Shown here: piece by piece, positions 12,301 to 24,400 of the stretch
Layout of the letters: each line of letters opens with the position of its first letter
Position numbering within the stretch: the stretch's first letter is position 1
Origin: Ptiloglossa arizonensis
Taxonomy: Eukaryota > Arthropoda > Insecta > Hymenoptera > Colletidae
DNA length: 64,000 nt
Reading direction: 5' to 3'
Assembly: GCF_051014685.1 (NCBI RefSeq)
Contig: NW_027478781.1
Location: forward strand, 487,819-551,818
Notes under the pieces: model-generated
What the model saw: only the letters and a program-made list of their open reading frames with translations
Told to the model about the DNA's origin: nothing
The model's database searches: none
Translations under genes and position numbers: made by a program

Positions 12301-15015
12301 ATTGCAAAAAATTTTTTGCCTTCTCAACCATTTCTTGGCTTCAAACTCCCATATCTCGCGAACGGATTGACCTAACCCAAAAATTCCTATTGCGTCTGAA
12401 ATTAGAAACTCACCCGATTACAATGGTATGTGTATTTTTTCCCTAGGCCATTCTGGTTAAGCGTTTGGAGCAGCAGAAGTGCGAAAAATTAGTTGTCTTC
12501 TCAACCATTTCTTAGCTTCAAAGTCCCATATCTCGCGAACGGATTGACCAAACCCAAAAATTCCTGTTGCGTCTGAAATTAGAAACTCGCCCGATTACAA
12601 CGGTATGTGTATTTTTTGCCTAGGCCATTCTGGTTAAGCGTTTGGAGCAGCAGAATTGCGAAAAATTTTATGCCTTCTCTACCATTTCTTGGGTTCAAAC
12701 TCCCATATCACGCGAACGGATTGACCTAACCCAAAAATTCCTGTTGCGTGTGAAAGTAGAAACTCGCCCGATTACAACGGTATGTGTATTTTTTCCCCAG
12801 CCCATTCTGGTTAAGCGATTGGAGCAGCAGTAGTGCGAAAAATTTGTTGTCTTGTCAACCATTTCTTAGCTTCAAAGTCCCATATCTCGCGAACGGATTG
12901 ACCAAACCCAAAAATTCCTGCTGCGTCTGAAAGTAGAAACTCGTCCGATTACAACGGTATGGGCATTTTTTCCCTAGGCCATTCTGGTTAAGCGTTTGGA
13001 GCAGCAGAAGTGCGAAAAATTTGTTGTCTTGTCAACCATTTCTTAGCTTCAAAGTCCCATATCTCGCGAACGGATTGACCTAACCCAAAAATTCCTATTG
13101 TAACTGAAAGTAGAAACTCGTCCGATTACAACGGTATGGGCATTTTTTCCCTAGGCCATTCTGGTTAAGCGTTTGGAGCAGCAGAAGTGCGACAAATTTG
13201 TTGTCTTGTCAACCATTTCTTAGCTTCAAACTCCCATATCTCGCGAGCGGACTGACCTAACCCAAAAATTCCTATTACATCTGAAAGTAGAAACTCGCCC
13301 GATTACAACGGTATGTGTATTTTTTCCCCAGCCCATTCTGGTTAAGCGTTTGGAGCAGCAGAAGTGCGAAAAATTTGTTGTCTTCTCAAACATTTCTTAG
13401 ATTCAAACTCCCATATCTCGCGAACGGATTGACCAAACCCAAAAATTCCTGCTGCGTCTGAAAGTAGAAACTCGCCCGATTACTACTGTATGGGTATTTT
13501 TTCACTAGGCCATTCTGGTTAAGCGTTTGGAGCAGCAGAAGTGCGAAAAATTTGTTGTCTTCTCAACCATTTCTTAGCTTCAAACTCCCATATCTCGCGA
13601 ACGGATTCACCAAACCCAAAAATTCCTGCTGCGTCTGAAAGTAGAAACTCGCCCGATTACAACTGTATGGGTATTTTTTTCCTAGGCCATTCTGGTTAAG
13701 CGTTTGGAGCAGCAGAAGTGCGAAAAATTTGTTGTCTTCTCAACCATTTCTTAGCTTCAAAGTCCCATATCTCGCGAACGGATTGACCTAACCCAAAAAT
13801 TCCTATTGCATCTGAAAGTAGAAACTCGTCCGATTACAAGGGTATGTGTATTTTTTCCCTAGGCCATTCTGGTTAAGCGTTTGGAGCAGCAGAAGTGCGA
13901 AAAATTTGTTGTCTTCTCAACCATTTCTTAGCTTCAAAGTCCCATATCTCGCGAACGGATTGACCAAACCCAAAAATTCCTGCTGCGTCTGAAAGTAGAA
14001 ACTCGCCCGATTACAACGTTATGTGTATTTTTTCCCTAGGCCATTCTGGTTAAGCGTTTGGAGCAGCAGAAGTGCGAAGAATTAGTTGTCTTCTCAAACA
14101 TTTCTTAGCTTCAAACTCCCATATCTCGCGACCGGATTGACCAAACCCAAAAATTCCTGCTGCGTCTGAAAGTAGAAACTCGCCCGATTACAAATGTATG
14201 TGTATTTTTTCCCAAGGCCATTCTGGTTAAGCGTTTGGAGCAGCAGAATTGCGAAAAATTTCTTGTCTTCTCAACCATTTCTTAGCTTCAAAGTCCCATA
14301 TCTCGCGAACGGATTGACCTAACCCAAAAATTCCTGTTGCGTCTGAAATTAGAAACTCGCCCGATTACAACGGTATGTGTATTTTTTCCCTCGGCCATTC
14401 TGGTTAAGCGTTTGGAGCAGCAGAAGTGCGAAGAATTAGTAGTCTTCTCAAACATTTCTTAGCTTCAAACTCCCATATCTCGCGAACGGATTGACCAAAC
14501 CCAAAAATTCCTGCTGCGTCTGGAAGCAGAAACTGGCCCGATTACAACTGTATGGGTATTTTTATTCCGTAGGCCATTCTGGTTAAGCGTTTGGAGCAGC
14601 AGAAGTGCGAAAAATTTGTTGTCTTCTCAACCATTTCTTAGCTTCAAACTCCCATATCTCGCGAACGGATTGACCTAACCCAAAAATTCCTGTTGCGTCT
14701 GAAATTAGAAACTCGCCCGATTACAACGGTATGTGTATTTTTTCCCTAGGCCATTCTGGTTAAGCGTTTGGAGCAGCAGAAGTGCGAAGAATTAGTCGTC
14801 TTCTCAACCATTTCTTAGCTTCAAAGTCCCATATCTCGCGAACGGATTGACCAAACCCAAAAATTCCTGCTGCGTCTGAAAGTAGAAACTCGCCCGATTA
14901 CTACTGTATGCGTATTTTTTCCCTAGGCCATTCTGGTTAAGCATTTGGAGCAGCAGAATTGCGAAAAATTTTTTGCCTTCTCAACCATTTCTTGGCTTCA
15001 AACTCCCATATCTCG

Positions 15016-15968
15016 CGAACGGATTGACCTAACCCAAAAATTCCTGTTGCGTCTGAAATTAGAAACTCGCCCGATTACAACGGTATGGGTATTTTTTGCC
15101 TAGGCCATTCTGGTTAAGCGTTTGGAGTAGCAGAAGTGCGAAGAATTAGTTGTCTTCTCAAACATTTCTTAGCTTCAAACTCCCATATCTCGCGAACGGA
15201 TTGACCAAACCCAAAAATTCCTGCTGCGTCTGAAAGTAGAAACTCGCCCGATTACAACTGTACGGGTATTTTTTCCCTAGGCCATTCTGGTTAAGCGTTT
15301 GGAGCAGCAGAAGTCCGAAAAATTTGTTGTCTTCTCAACCATTTCTTAGCTTCAAAGTCCCATATCTCGCGAACGGATTGACCTAACCCAAAAATTCCTG
15401 TTGCGTCTGAAATTAGAAACTCGCCCGATTACAACGGTATGTGTATTTTTTCCCTCGACCATTCTGGTTAAGCGTTTGGAGCAGCAGAAGTGCGAAGAAT
15501 TAGTAGTCTTCTCAAACATTTCTTAGCTTCAAACTCCCATATCTCTCGAACGGATTGACCTAACCCAAAAATTCCTGTTGCGTCTGAAATTAGAAACTCG
15601 CCCGATTACAACGGTATGGGTATTTTTTGCCTAGGCCATTCTGGTTAAGCGTTTGGAGTAGCAGAAGTGCGAAGAATTAGTTGTCTTCTCAAACATTGCT
15701 TAGCTTCAAACTCCCATATCTCGCGAACGGATTGACCAAACCCAAAAATTCCTGCTGCGTCTGAAAGTAGAAACTCGCCCGATTACAACTGTACGGGTAT
15801 TTTTTCCCCTGGCCATTCTGGTTAAGCGTTTGGAGCAGCAGAAGTCCGAAAAATTTGTTGTCTTCTCAACCATTTCTTAGCCTCAAAGTCCCATATCTCG
15901 CGAACGGATTGACCTAACCCAAAAATTCCTGTTGCGTCTGAAATTAGAAACTCGCCCGATTACAACGG
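15016..15968 (+). repeat. 3-unit tandem duplication, 531 bp period
   Basis: About 15016-15437 matches 15547-15968 at an offset of 531 bp (3 x 177). Shared variants are GGAGTAGCAG, CTGTACGGG and AAGTCCGAAAAATTTG. Small differences (ACATTTC against ACATTGC, CCCTAGG against CCCCTGG, TAGCTTC against TAGCCTC) show some divergence since copying. A related unit with CCCTCGGCC and AGTAGTC stands just upstream at about 14.39-14.45 kb. Confidence 0.8.
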
Positions 15969-16113
15969 TGTGTGTATTTTTTCCCTAGGCCATTCTGGTT
16001 AAGCGTTTGGAGCAGCGGAAGTGCGAAGAATTAGTTGTCTTCTCAAACATTTCTTAGCTTCGAACTCCCATATCTCGCGAACGGATTGACCAAACCCAAA
16101 AATTCCTGCTGCG

Positions 16114-16292
16114 TCTGGAAGTAGAAACTCGCCCGATTACAACTGTATGGGTATTTTTATTCCCTAGGCCATTCTGGTTAAGCGTTTGGAGCAGCAGAAG
16201 TGCGAAAAATTTGTTGTCTTCTCAACCATTTCTTAGCTTCAAACTCCCATATCTCGCGAACGGATTGACCAAACCCAAAAATTCCTGCTGCG
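16114..16292 (+). repeat. Reference type D satellite unit (179 bp)
   Basis: Example of the two-base-longer type. The T-run reads ATTTTTATTCCC instead of ATTTTTTCCC. The start is TCTGGAAGTAG and the variable site is ACTGTATGGG. The remainder matches type A. Type D units are usually flanked by type A units, and several carry GGATAAGCG instead of GGTTAAGCG (about 240, 23.4 kb, 26.6 kb, 35.6 kb, 38.3 kb, 60.2 kb, 63.6 kb), which makes them useful lineage markers. Confidence 0.93.
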
Positions 16293-18824
16293 TCTCAAAG
16301 TAGAAACTCGCCCGATTACAACTGTAGGGGTATTTTTTCCCTAGGCCATTCTAGTTAAGCGTTTGGAGCAGCAGAAGTGCGAAAAATTTGTTGTCTTCTC
16401 AACCATTTCTTAGCTTCAAAGTCCCATATCTCGCGACCGGATTGACCAAACCCAAAAATTCCTATTGCATCTGAAAGTAGAAACCCGCCCGATTACAACG
16501 GTATGTGTATTTTTTCCCTAGGCCATTCTGGTTAAGCGTTTGGAGCAGCAGAAGTGCGAAAAATTAGTTGTCTTCTCAACCATTTCTTACCTTCAAACTC
16601 CCATATCTCGCGAACGGATTGAACAAACCCAAAAATTCCTGCTGCGTCTGAAAGTAGAAACTCGCCCGATTACAACTGTATGGGTATTTTTTCCCTAGGC
16701 CATTCTGGTTAAGCGCTTGGAGCAGCAGAAGTGCGAAAAATTTGTTGTCTTCTCAACCATTTCTTAGCTTCAAAGTCCCATATCTCGCGACCGGATTGAC
16801 CAAACCCAAAAATTCCTGCTGCGTCTGAAAGTAGAAACTCGCCCGATTACAACTGTACGTGTATTTTTTACCTAGGCCATTCTGGTTAAGCGTTTGGAGC
16901 AGCAGAATTGCGAAAAATTTCTTGTCTTCTCAACCATTTCTTAGCTGCAAACTCCCATATCTCGCGAACGGATTGACCTAACCCAAAAATTCCTATTTCA
17001 TCTGAAAGTAGAAACTCGCCCGATTACAACGGAATGTGAATTTTTTCCCTAGGCCATTCTGGTTAAGCGTTTGGAGCAGCAGAATTGCGAAAAATTTTTT
17101 GCCTTCTCAACCATTTCTTGGCTTCAAACTCCCATATCTCGCGAACGGATTGACCTAACCCAAAAATTCCTATTGCATCTGAAAGTAGAAACTCGCCCGA
17201 TTACAACGGTATGTGTATTTTTTCCCTAGGCCATTCTGGTTAAGCGTTTGGAGCAGCAGAAGTGTGAAAAATTAGTTGTCTTTTCAACCATTTCTTACCT
17301 TCAAAGTCCCATATCTCGCGAACGGATTGACCTAACCCAAAAATTCCTATTGCATCTGAAAGTAGAAACTCGTCCGATTACAACGGTATGGGTATTTTTT
17401 CCCTAGGCCATTCTGGTTAAGCGTTTAGGGCAGCAGAATTGCGAAAAATTTTTTGCCTTCTCAACCATTTCTTGGCTTCAAACTCCCATATCTCGCGAAC
17501 GGATTGACGTAACCCAAAAATTCCTGCTGCGTCTGAAAGTAGAAACTCGCCCGATTACAACGGAATCTGTATTTTTTCCCTAGGCCATTCTGGTTAAGCG
17601 TTTGGAGCAGCAGAATTGCGAAAAATTTGTTGTCTTCTCAACCATTTCTTAGCTTCAAAGTCCCATATCTCGCGAACGGATTGACCTAACCCAAAAATTC
17701 CTATTGCATCTGAAAGTAGAAACTCGTCCGATTAAAAGGGTATGGGTATTTTTTCCCTAGGCCATTCTGGTTAAGCGTTTGGAGCAGCAGAAGTGCGAAA
17801 AATTTGTTGTCTTCTCAACCATTTCTTAGCTTCAAAGTCCCATATCTCGCGAACGGATTGACCTAACCCATAAATTCCTATTGCATCTGAAAGTAGAAAC
17901 TCGTCCGATTACAAGGGTATGGGTATTTTTTCCCTAGGCCATTCTGGTTAAGCGTTTGGAGCAGCAGATGTGCGAAAAATTTGTTGTCTTCTCAACCATT
18001 TCTTAGCTTCAAAGTCCCATATCTCGCGAACGGATTGACCAAACCCAAAAATTCCTGCTGCGTCTGAAAGTAGAAACTCGCCCGATTACTACTGTATGCG
18101 TATTTTTTCCCTAGGCCATTCTGGTTTGGCGTTTGGAGCAGCAGAATTGCGAAAAATTTGTTGTCTTCTCAACCATTTCTTAGCTTCAAAATCCCATACC
18201 TCGCGAACGGATTGACCAAACCCAAAAATTCCTGCAGCGTCTGAAAGTAGAAACACGCCCGAATACAACTGTATGTGTATTTTTTCCCTAGGCCATTCTG
18301 GTTAAGCGCTGGAGCAGCAGAAGTGCGACAAATTTGTTGTCTTCTCAACCATTTCTTAGCTTCAAACTCCCATATCTCGCGAGCAGATTGACCTAACCCA
18401 AAAATTCCTATTGCATCTGAAAGTAGCAGTTCGCCCGATTACAACGGTATGTGTATTTTTTCCCTAGGCCATTCTGGTTAAGCGTTTGGAGCAGCAGAAT
18501 TGCAAAAAATTTTTTGCCTTCTCAACCATTTCTTGGCTTCAAACTCCCATATCTCGCGAACGGATTGACTTAACCCAAAAATTCCTGTTGCGTCTGAAAT
18601 TAGAAACTCGCCCGATTACAACGGTATGTGTATTTTTTCCCTAGGCCATTCTGGTTAAGCGTTTGGAGCAGCAGAAGTGCGAAGAATTAGTTGCCTTCTC
18701 AAACATTTCTTAGCTTCAAATTCCCATATCTCGCGAACGGATTGACCAAACCCAAAAATTCCTGCTGCGTCTGAAAGTAGAAACTCGCCCGATTACAACT
18801 GTGTGGGTATTTTTATTCCCTAGG
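16169..18824 (+). repeat. 15-unit higher-order block, copy 1 (2,656 bp)
   Basis: First of two adjacent, almost identical blocks. It contains many private variants that reappear exactly 2,656 bp later: GTAGGGGT, CTAGTTAAGCG, GTACGTGTA with TTTACCTAGG, CATTTCATCTG-like ATTTCATC, GGAATGTGAA, GCGTTTAGGG, ATTAAAAGGG, ACCCATAAATTCC, CAGATGTGCG, CTGGTTTGGCG, CCCATACCTCGCG, GAGCAGATTG and TAGCAGTTCG. The left break is set by the C/T mismatch at AGGCC/AGGTC (16168 against 18824). Confidence 0.92.
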
Positions 18825-21480
18825 TCATTCTGGTTAAGCGTTTGGAGCAGCAGAAGTGCGAAAAATTTGTTGTCTTCTCAACCATTTCTTAGCTTCAAAC
18901 TCCCATATCTCGCGAACGGATTGACCAAACCCAAAAATTCCTGCTGCGTCTCAAAGTAGAAACTCGCCCGATTACAACTGTAGGGGTATTTTTTCCCTAG
19001 GCCATTCTAGTTAAGCGTTTGGAGCAGCAGAAGTGCGAAAAATTTGTTGTCTTCTCAACCATTTCTTAGCTTCAAAGTCCCATATCTCGCGACCGGATTG
19101 ACCAAACCCAAAAATTCCTATTGCATCTGAAAGTAGAAACCCGCCCGATTACAACGGTATGTGTATTTTTTCCCTAGGCCATTCTGGTTAAGCGTTTGGA
19201 GCAGCAGAAGTGCGAAAAATTAGTTGTCTTCTCAACCATTTCTTACCTTCAAACTCCCATATCTCGCGAACGGATTGAACAAACCCAAAAATTCCTGCTG
19301 CGTCTGAAAGTAGAAACTCGCCCGATTACAACTGTATGGGTATTTTTTCCCTAGGCCATTCTGGTTAAGCGCTTGGAGCAGCAGAAGTGCGAAAAATTTG
19401 TTGTCTTCTCAACCATTTCTTAGCTTCAAAGTCCCATATCTCGCGACCGGATTGACCAAACCCAAAAATTCCTGCTGCGTCTGAAAGTAGAAACTCGCCC
19501 GATTACAACTGTACGTGTATTTTTTACCTAGGCCATTCTGGTTAAGCGTTTGGAGCAGCAGAATTGCGAAAAATTTCTTGTCTTCTCAACCATTTCTTAG
19601 CTGCAAACTCCCATATCTCGCGAACGGATTGACCTAACCCAAAAATTCCTATTTCATCTGAAAGTAGAAACTCGCCCGATTACAACGGAATGTGAATTTT
19701 TTCCCTAGGCCATTCTGGTTAAGCGTTTGGAGCAGCAGAATTGCGAAAAATTTTTTGCCTTCTCAACCATTTCTTGGCTTCAAACTCCCATATCTCGCGA
19801 ACGGATTGACCTAACCCAAAAATTCCTATTGCATCTGAAAGTAGAAACTCGCCCGATTACAACGGTATGTGTATTTTTTCCCTAGGCCATTCTGGTTAAG
19901 CGTTTGGAGCAGCAGAAGTGTGAAAAATTAGTTGTCTTTTCAACCATTTCTTACCTTCAAAGTCCCATATCTCGCGAACGGATTGACCTAACCCAAAAAT
20001 TCCTATTGCATCTGAAAGTAGAAACTCGTCCGATTACAACGGTATGGGTATTTTTTCCCTAGGCCATTCTGGTTAAGCGTTTAGGGCAGCAGAATTGCGA
20101 AAAATTTTTTGCCTTCTCAACCATTTCTTGGCTTCAAACTCCCATATCTCGCGAACGGATTGACGTAACCCAAAAATTCCTGCTGCGTCTGAAAGTAGAA
20201 ACTCGCCCGATTACAACGGAATCTGTATTTTTTCCCTAGGCCATTCTGGTTAAGCGTTTGGAGCAGCAGAATTGCGAAAAATTTGTTGTCTTCTCAACCA
20301 TTTCTTAGCTTCAAAGTCCCATATCTCGCGAACGGATTGACCTAACCCAAAAATTCCTATTGCATCTGAAAGTAGAAACTCGTCCGATTAAAAGGGTATG
20401 GGTATTTTTTCCCTAGGCCATTCTGGTTAAGCGTTTGGAGCAGCAGAAGTGCGAAAAATTTGTTGTCTTCTCAACCATTTCTTAGCTTCAAAGTCCCATA
20501 TCTCGCGAACGGATTGACCTAACCCATAAATTCCTATTGCATCTGAAAGTAGAAACTCGTCCGATTACAAGGGTATGGGTATTTTTTCCCTAGGCCATTC
20601 TGGTTAAGCGTTTGGAGCAGCAGATGTGCGAAAAATTTGTTGTCTTCTCAACCATTTCTTAGCTTCAAAGTCCCATATCTCGCGAACGGATTGACCAAAC
20701 CCAAAAATTCCTGCTGCGTCTGAAAGTAGAAACTCGCCCGATTACTACTGTATGCGTATTTTTTCCCTAGGCCATTCTGGTTTGGCGTTTGGAGCAGCAG
20801 AATTGCGAAAAATTTGTTGTCTTCTCAACCATTTCTTAGCTTCAAAATCCCATACCTCGCGAACGGATTGACCAAACCCAAAAATTCCTGCAGCGTCTGA
20901 AAGTAGAAACACGCCCGAATACAACTGTATGTGTATTTTTTCCCTAGGCCATTCTGGTTAAGCGCTGGAGCAGCAGAAGTGCGACAAATTTGTTGTCTTC
21001 TCAACCATTTCTTAGCTTCAAACTCCCATATCTCGCGAGCAGATTGACCTAACCCAAAAATTCCTATTGCATCTGAAAGTAGCAGTTCGCCCGATTACAA
21101 CGGTATGTGTATTTTTTCCCTAGGCCATTCTGGTTAAGCGTTTGGAGCAGCAGAATTGCAAAAAATTTTTTGCCTTCTCAACCATTTCTTGGCTTCAAAC
21201 TCCCATATCTCGCGAACGGATTGACTTAACCCAAAAATTCCTGTTGCGTCTGAAATTAGAAACTCGCCCGATTACAACGGTATGTGTATTTTTTCCCTAG
21301 GCCATTCTGGTTAAGCGTTTGGAGCAGCAGAAGTGCGAAGAGTTAGTTGCCTTCTCAAACATTTCTTAGCTTCAAATTCCCATATCTCGCGAACGGATTG
21401 ACCAAACCCAAAAATTCCTGCTGCGTCTGAAAGTAGAAACTCGCCCGATTACAACTGTGTGGGTATTTTTATTCCCTAGG
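18825..21480 (+). repeat. 15-unit higher-order block, copy 2 (2,656 bp)
   Basis: Second copy of the block at 16169-18824, directly abutting it. Reading marker by marker I noticed only one internal difference: GAAGAATTAG at about 18681 against GAAGAGTTAG at about 21337. This implies identity near 99.9% over 2.6 kb. The match ends at about 21489, where GGTTAAGCG becomes GGCTCAGCG. A head-to-tail duplication by unequal exchange or replication slippage explains it; a misassembly is possible but the private difference argues against a pure assembly echo. Confidence 0.9.
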
Positions 21481-24400
21481 TCATTCTGGCTCAGCGTTTG
21501 GAGCAGCAGAATTGCGAAAAATTTTTTGTCTTCTCAACCATTTCTTAGCTTCAATGTCCCATATCTCGCGAACGGATTGACCAAACCCAAAAATTCCTGC
21601 AGCGTCTGAAAGTAGTAACTCGCCCGATTACAACTGTATGTGTATTTTTTCCCTAGGCCATTCTGGTTAAGCGTTTGGGGCAGCAGAATTGCGAAAAATT
21701 TTTTGCCTTCTCAACCATTTCTTGGCTTCAAACTCTCATATCTCGCGAACGGATTGACCTAACCCAAAAATTCCTATTGTAACTGAAAGTAGAAACTCGC
21801 CCGATTACAACTGTATGTGTATTTTTTCCCTAGGCTATTCTGGTTAAGCGTTTGGAGCAGCAGAAGTGCGACAAATTTGTTGTCCTCTCAACCATTTCTT
21901 AGCTTCAAACTCCCATATCTCGCGAGCGGATTGACCTAACCCAAAAATTCCTATTGCATCTGAAAGTAGAATCTCGCCCGATTACAACGGTATGTGTATT
22001 TTTTCCCTAGCCCATTCTGGTTAAGCGATTGGAGCAGCAGTAGTGCGAAAAATTTGATGTCTTGTCAACCATTTCTTAGCTTCAAAGTCCCATATCTCGC
22101 GAAAGGATTTACCTAACCCAAAAATTCCTATTGTAACTGAAAGTAGAAACTCGTCCGATTACAACGGTATGGGCATTTTTTCCCTAGGCCATTCTGGTTA
22201 AGCGTTTGGAGCAGCAGAATTGCGAAAAATTTTTTGCTTTCTCAACAATTTCTTGGCTTCAAACTCTCATATCTCGCGAACGGATTGACCTAACCCAAAA
22301 ATTCCTGTTGCATCTGAAAGTAGAAACTCGCCCGATTACAGCGGTATGTGTATTTTTTCCATAGGCCATTCTGGTTAAGCGTTTGGGGCAGCAGAAGTGC
22401 GAAAAATTTGTTGTCTTCTCAACCATTTCTTAGCTTCAAAGTCCCATATCTCGCGAACGGATTGACCAAACCCAAAAATTCCTGCTGCGTCTGAAAGTAG
22501 AAACTCGCCCGATTTCAACTGTATGCGTATTTTTTCCCTAGGCCATTCTGGTTAAGCGCTGGAGCAGCAGAAGTGCGACAAATTTGTTGTCTTGTCAACC
22601 ATTTCTTAGCTTCAAACTCCCATATCTCGCGAGCGGATTGACCGAACCCAAAAATTCCTATTACATCTGAAAGTAGAAACTCGCCCGATCACAACGGTAT
22701 GTGTATTTCTTCCCCAGGCTATTCTGGTTAAGCGTTTGGAGCAGCAGAAGTGCGACAAATTTGTTGTCTTCTCATCCATTTCTTAGCTTCAAACTCCCAT
22801 ATCTCGCGAACGGATTGACCAAACCCAAAAATTCCAGCTGCGTCTGAAAGTAGAAACTCGCCCGATTACAACTGTATGGGTATTTTTATTCCCTAGGCCA
22901 TTCTGGTTAAGCGTTTGGAGCAGCAGAAGTGCGAAAAATTTGTTGTCTTCTCAACCATTTCTTAGCTTCAAACTCCCATATCTCGCGAACGGATTGACCA
23001 AACCCAAAAATTCCTGCTGCGTCTGAAAGTAGAAACTCGCCCGATTACAACTGTATGGGTATTTCTTCCCTAGGCCATTCTGGTTAAGCGTTTGGAGCAG
23101 CAGAAGTGCGAAAAATTTGTTGTCTTCTCAACCATTTCTTAGCTTCAAACTCCCATATCTCGCGAACGGATTGACCAAACCCAAAAATTCCTGCTGCGTC
23201 AGAAAGTAGAAACTCGCCCGATTACAAAGTTATGTGTATTTTTTCCCTAGGCCATTCTGGTTAAGCGTTTGGAGCAGCAGAAGTGCGAAGAATTAGTTGT
23301 CTTCTCAAACATTTGTTAGCTTCAAACTCCCATATCTCGCGAACGGATTGACCAAACCCAAAAATTTCTGCTGCGTCTGGAAGTGGAAACTCGCCCGATT
23401 ACAACTGTATGGGTATTTTTATTCCCTAGGCCATTCTGGATAAGCGTTTGGAGCAGCAGAAGTGCGAAAAATTTGTTGTCTTCTCAACCATTTCTTAGCT
23501 TCAAACTCCCATATCTCGCGAACGGATTGACCAAACCCAAAAATTCCTGCTGCGTCTGAAAGTAGAAACTCGCCCGATTACAACTGTATGGGTATTTTTT
23601 CCCTAGGCCATTCTGGTTAAGCGTTTGAAGCAGCAGAAGTGCGAAAAATTTGTTGTCTTCTCAACCATTTCTTAGCTTCAAAGTCCCATATCTCGCGACC
23701 GGATTGACCAAACCCAAAAATTCCTATTGCATCTGAAAGTAGAAACTCGCCCGATTACAGCGGTATGTGTATTTTTTCCCTAGGCCGTTCGGTTAAGCGT
23801 TTGGAGCAGCAGAAGTGCGAAAAATTTGTTGTCTTCTCAACCATTTCTTAGCTTCAAAGTCCCATATCTCGTGACCGGATTGACCAAACCCAAAAATTCC
23901 TGCTGCGTCTGAAAGTAGAAACTCGCCCGATTACAACTGTCTGTGTATTTTTTCCCTAGGCCATTCTGGTTAAGCGTTTGGAGCAGCAGAATTGCGAAAA
24001 ATTTCTTGTCTTCTCAACCATTCTTAGCTGCAAACTTCCATATCTCGCGAACGGATTGACATAACCCAAAAATTCCTATTGCATCTGAAATTAGAAACTC
24101 GCCCGATTACAACGGTATGTGTATTTTTTCCCTAGGCCATTCTGGTTAAGCGCTGGAGCAGCAGAAGTGCGACAAATTTGTTGTCTTCTCAACCATTTCT
24201 TAGCTTCAAACTCCCATATCTCGCGAGCGGATTGACCTAACCCAAAAATTCCTATTGCATCTGAAAGTAGCAGTTCGCCCGATTACAACGGTATGTGTAT
24301 TTTTTCCCTAGGCCATTCTGGTTAAGCGTTTGGAGCAGCAGAATTGCAAAAAATTTTTTGCCTTCTCAACCATTTCTTGCTTCAAACTCCCATATCTCGC

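Larger units (their letters stand above)
6491..15015 (+). repeat. Mixed satellite block with only short internal recurrences
   Basis: About 48 units in heterogeneous order. Recurrences are short. The pair near 10545-10925 matches 12492-12872 at 1,947 bp, including CTACCATTTCTTGGGTTC and CGCGTGTG-like ends, and a related pair lies near 8.5-8.75 kb. A single type D unit with CCTATTGTAACTG is duplicated in tandem near 8841 and 9020 (179 bp). Units near 9208-9561 are almost identical neighbours. No long near-identical block was found, unlike 16-61 kb. No gene, RNA or mobile element was seen. Confidence 0.8.

Noticed and set aside
12642..12833. Possible small gene family of 63 codons repeated at 8566, 10695, 12642, 36721, 39375 and others
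   Set aside because: All copies are the same two-unit stretch with the GTGTGAAAGTAG variant. The frame ends at the GCAGCAGTAG variant; conservation follows block copying.
23780..23800. Possible insertion or break at the AGGCCGTTCGG sites (23787, 26972, 27858)
   Set aside because: Only a small local change within an otherwise normal unit, carried along by block duplication.
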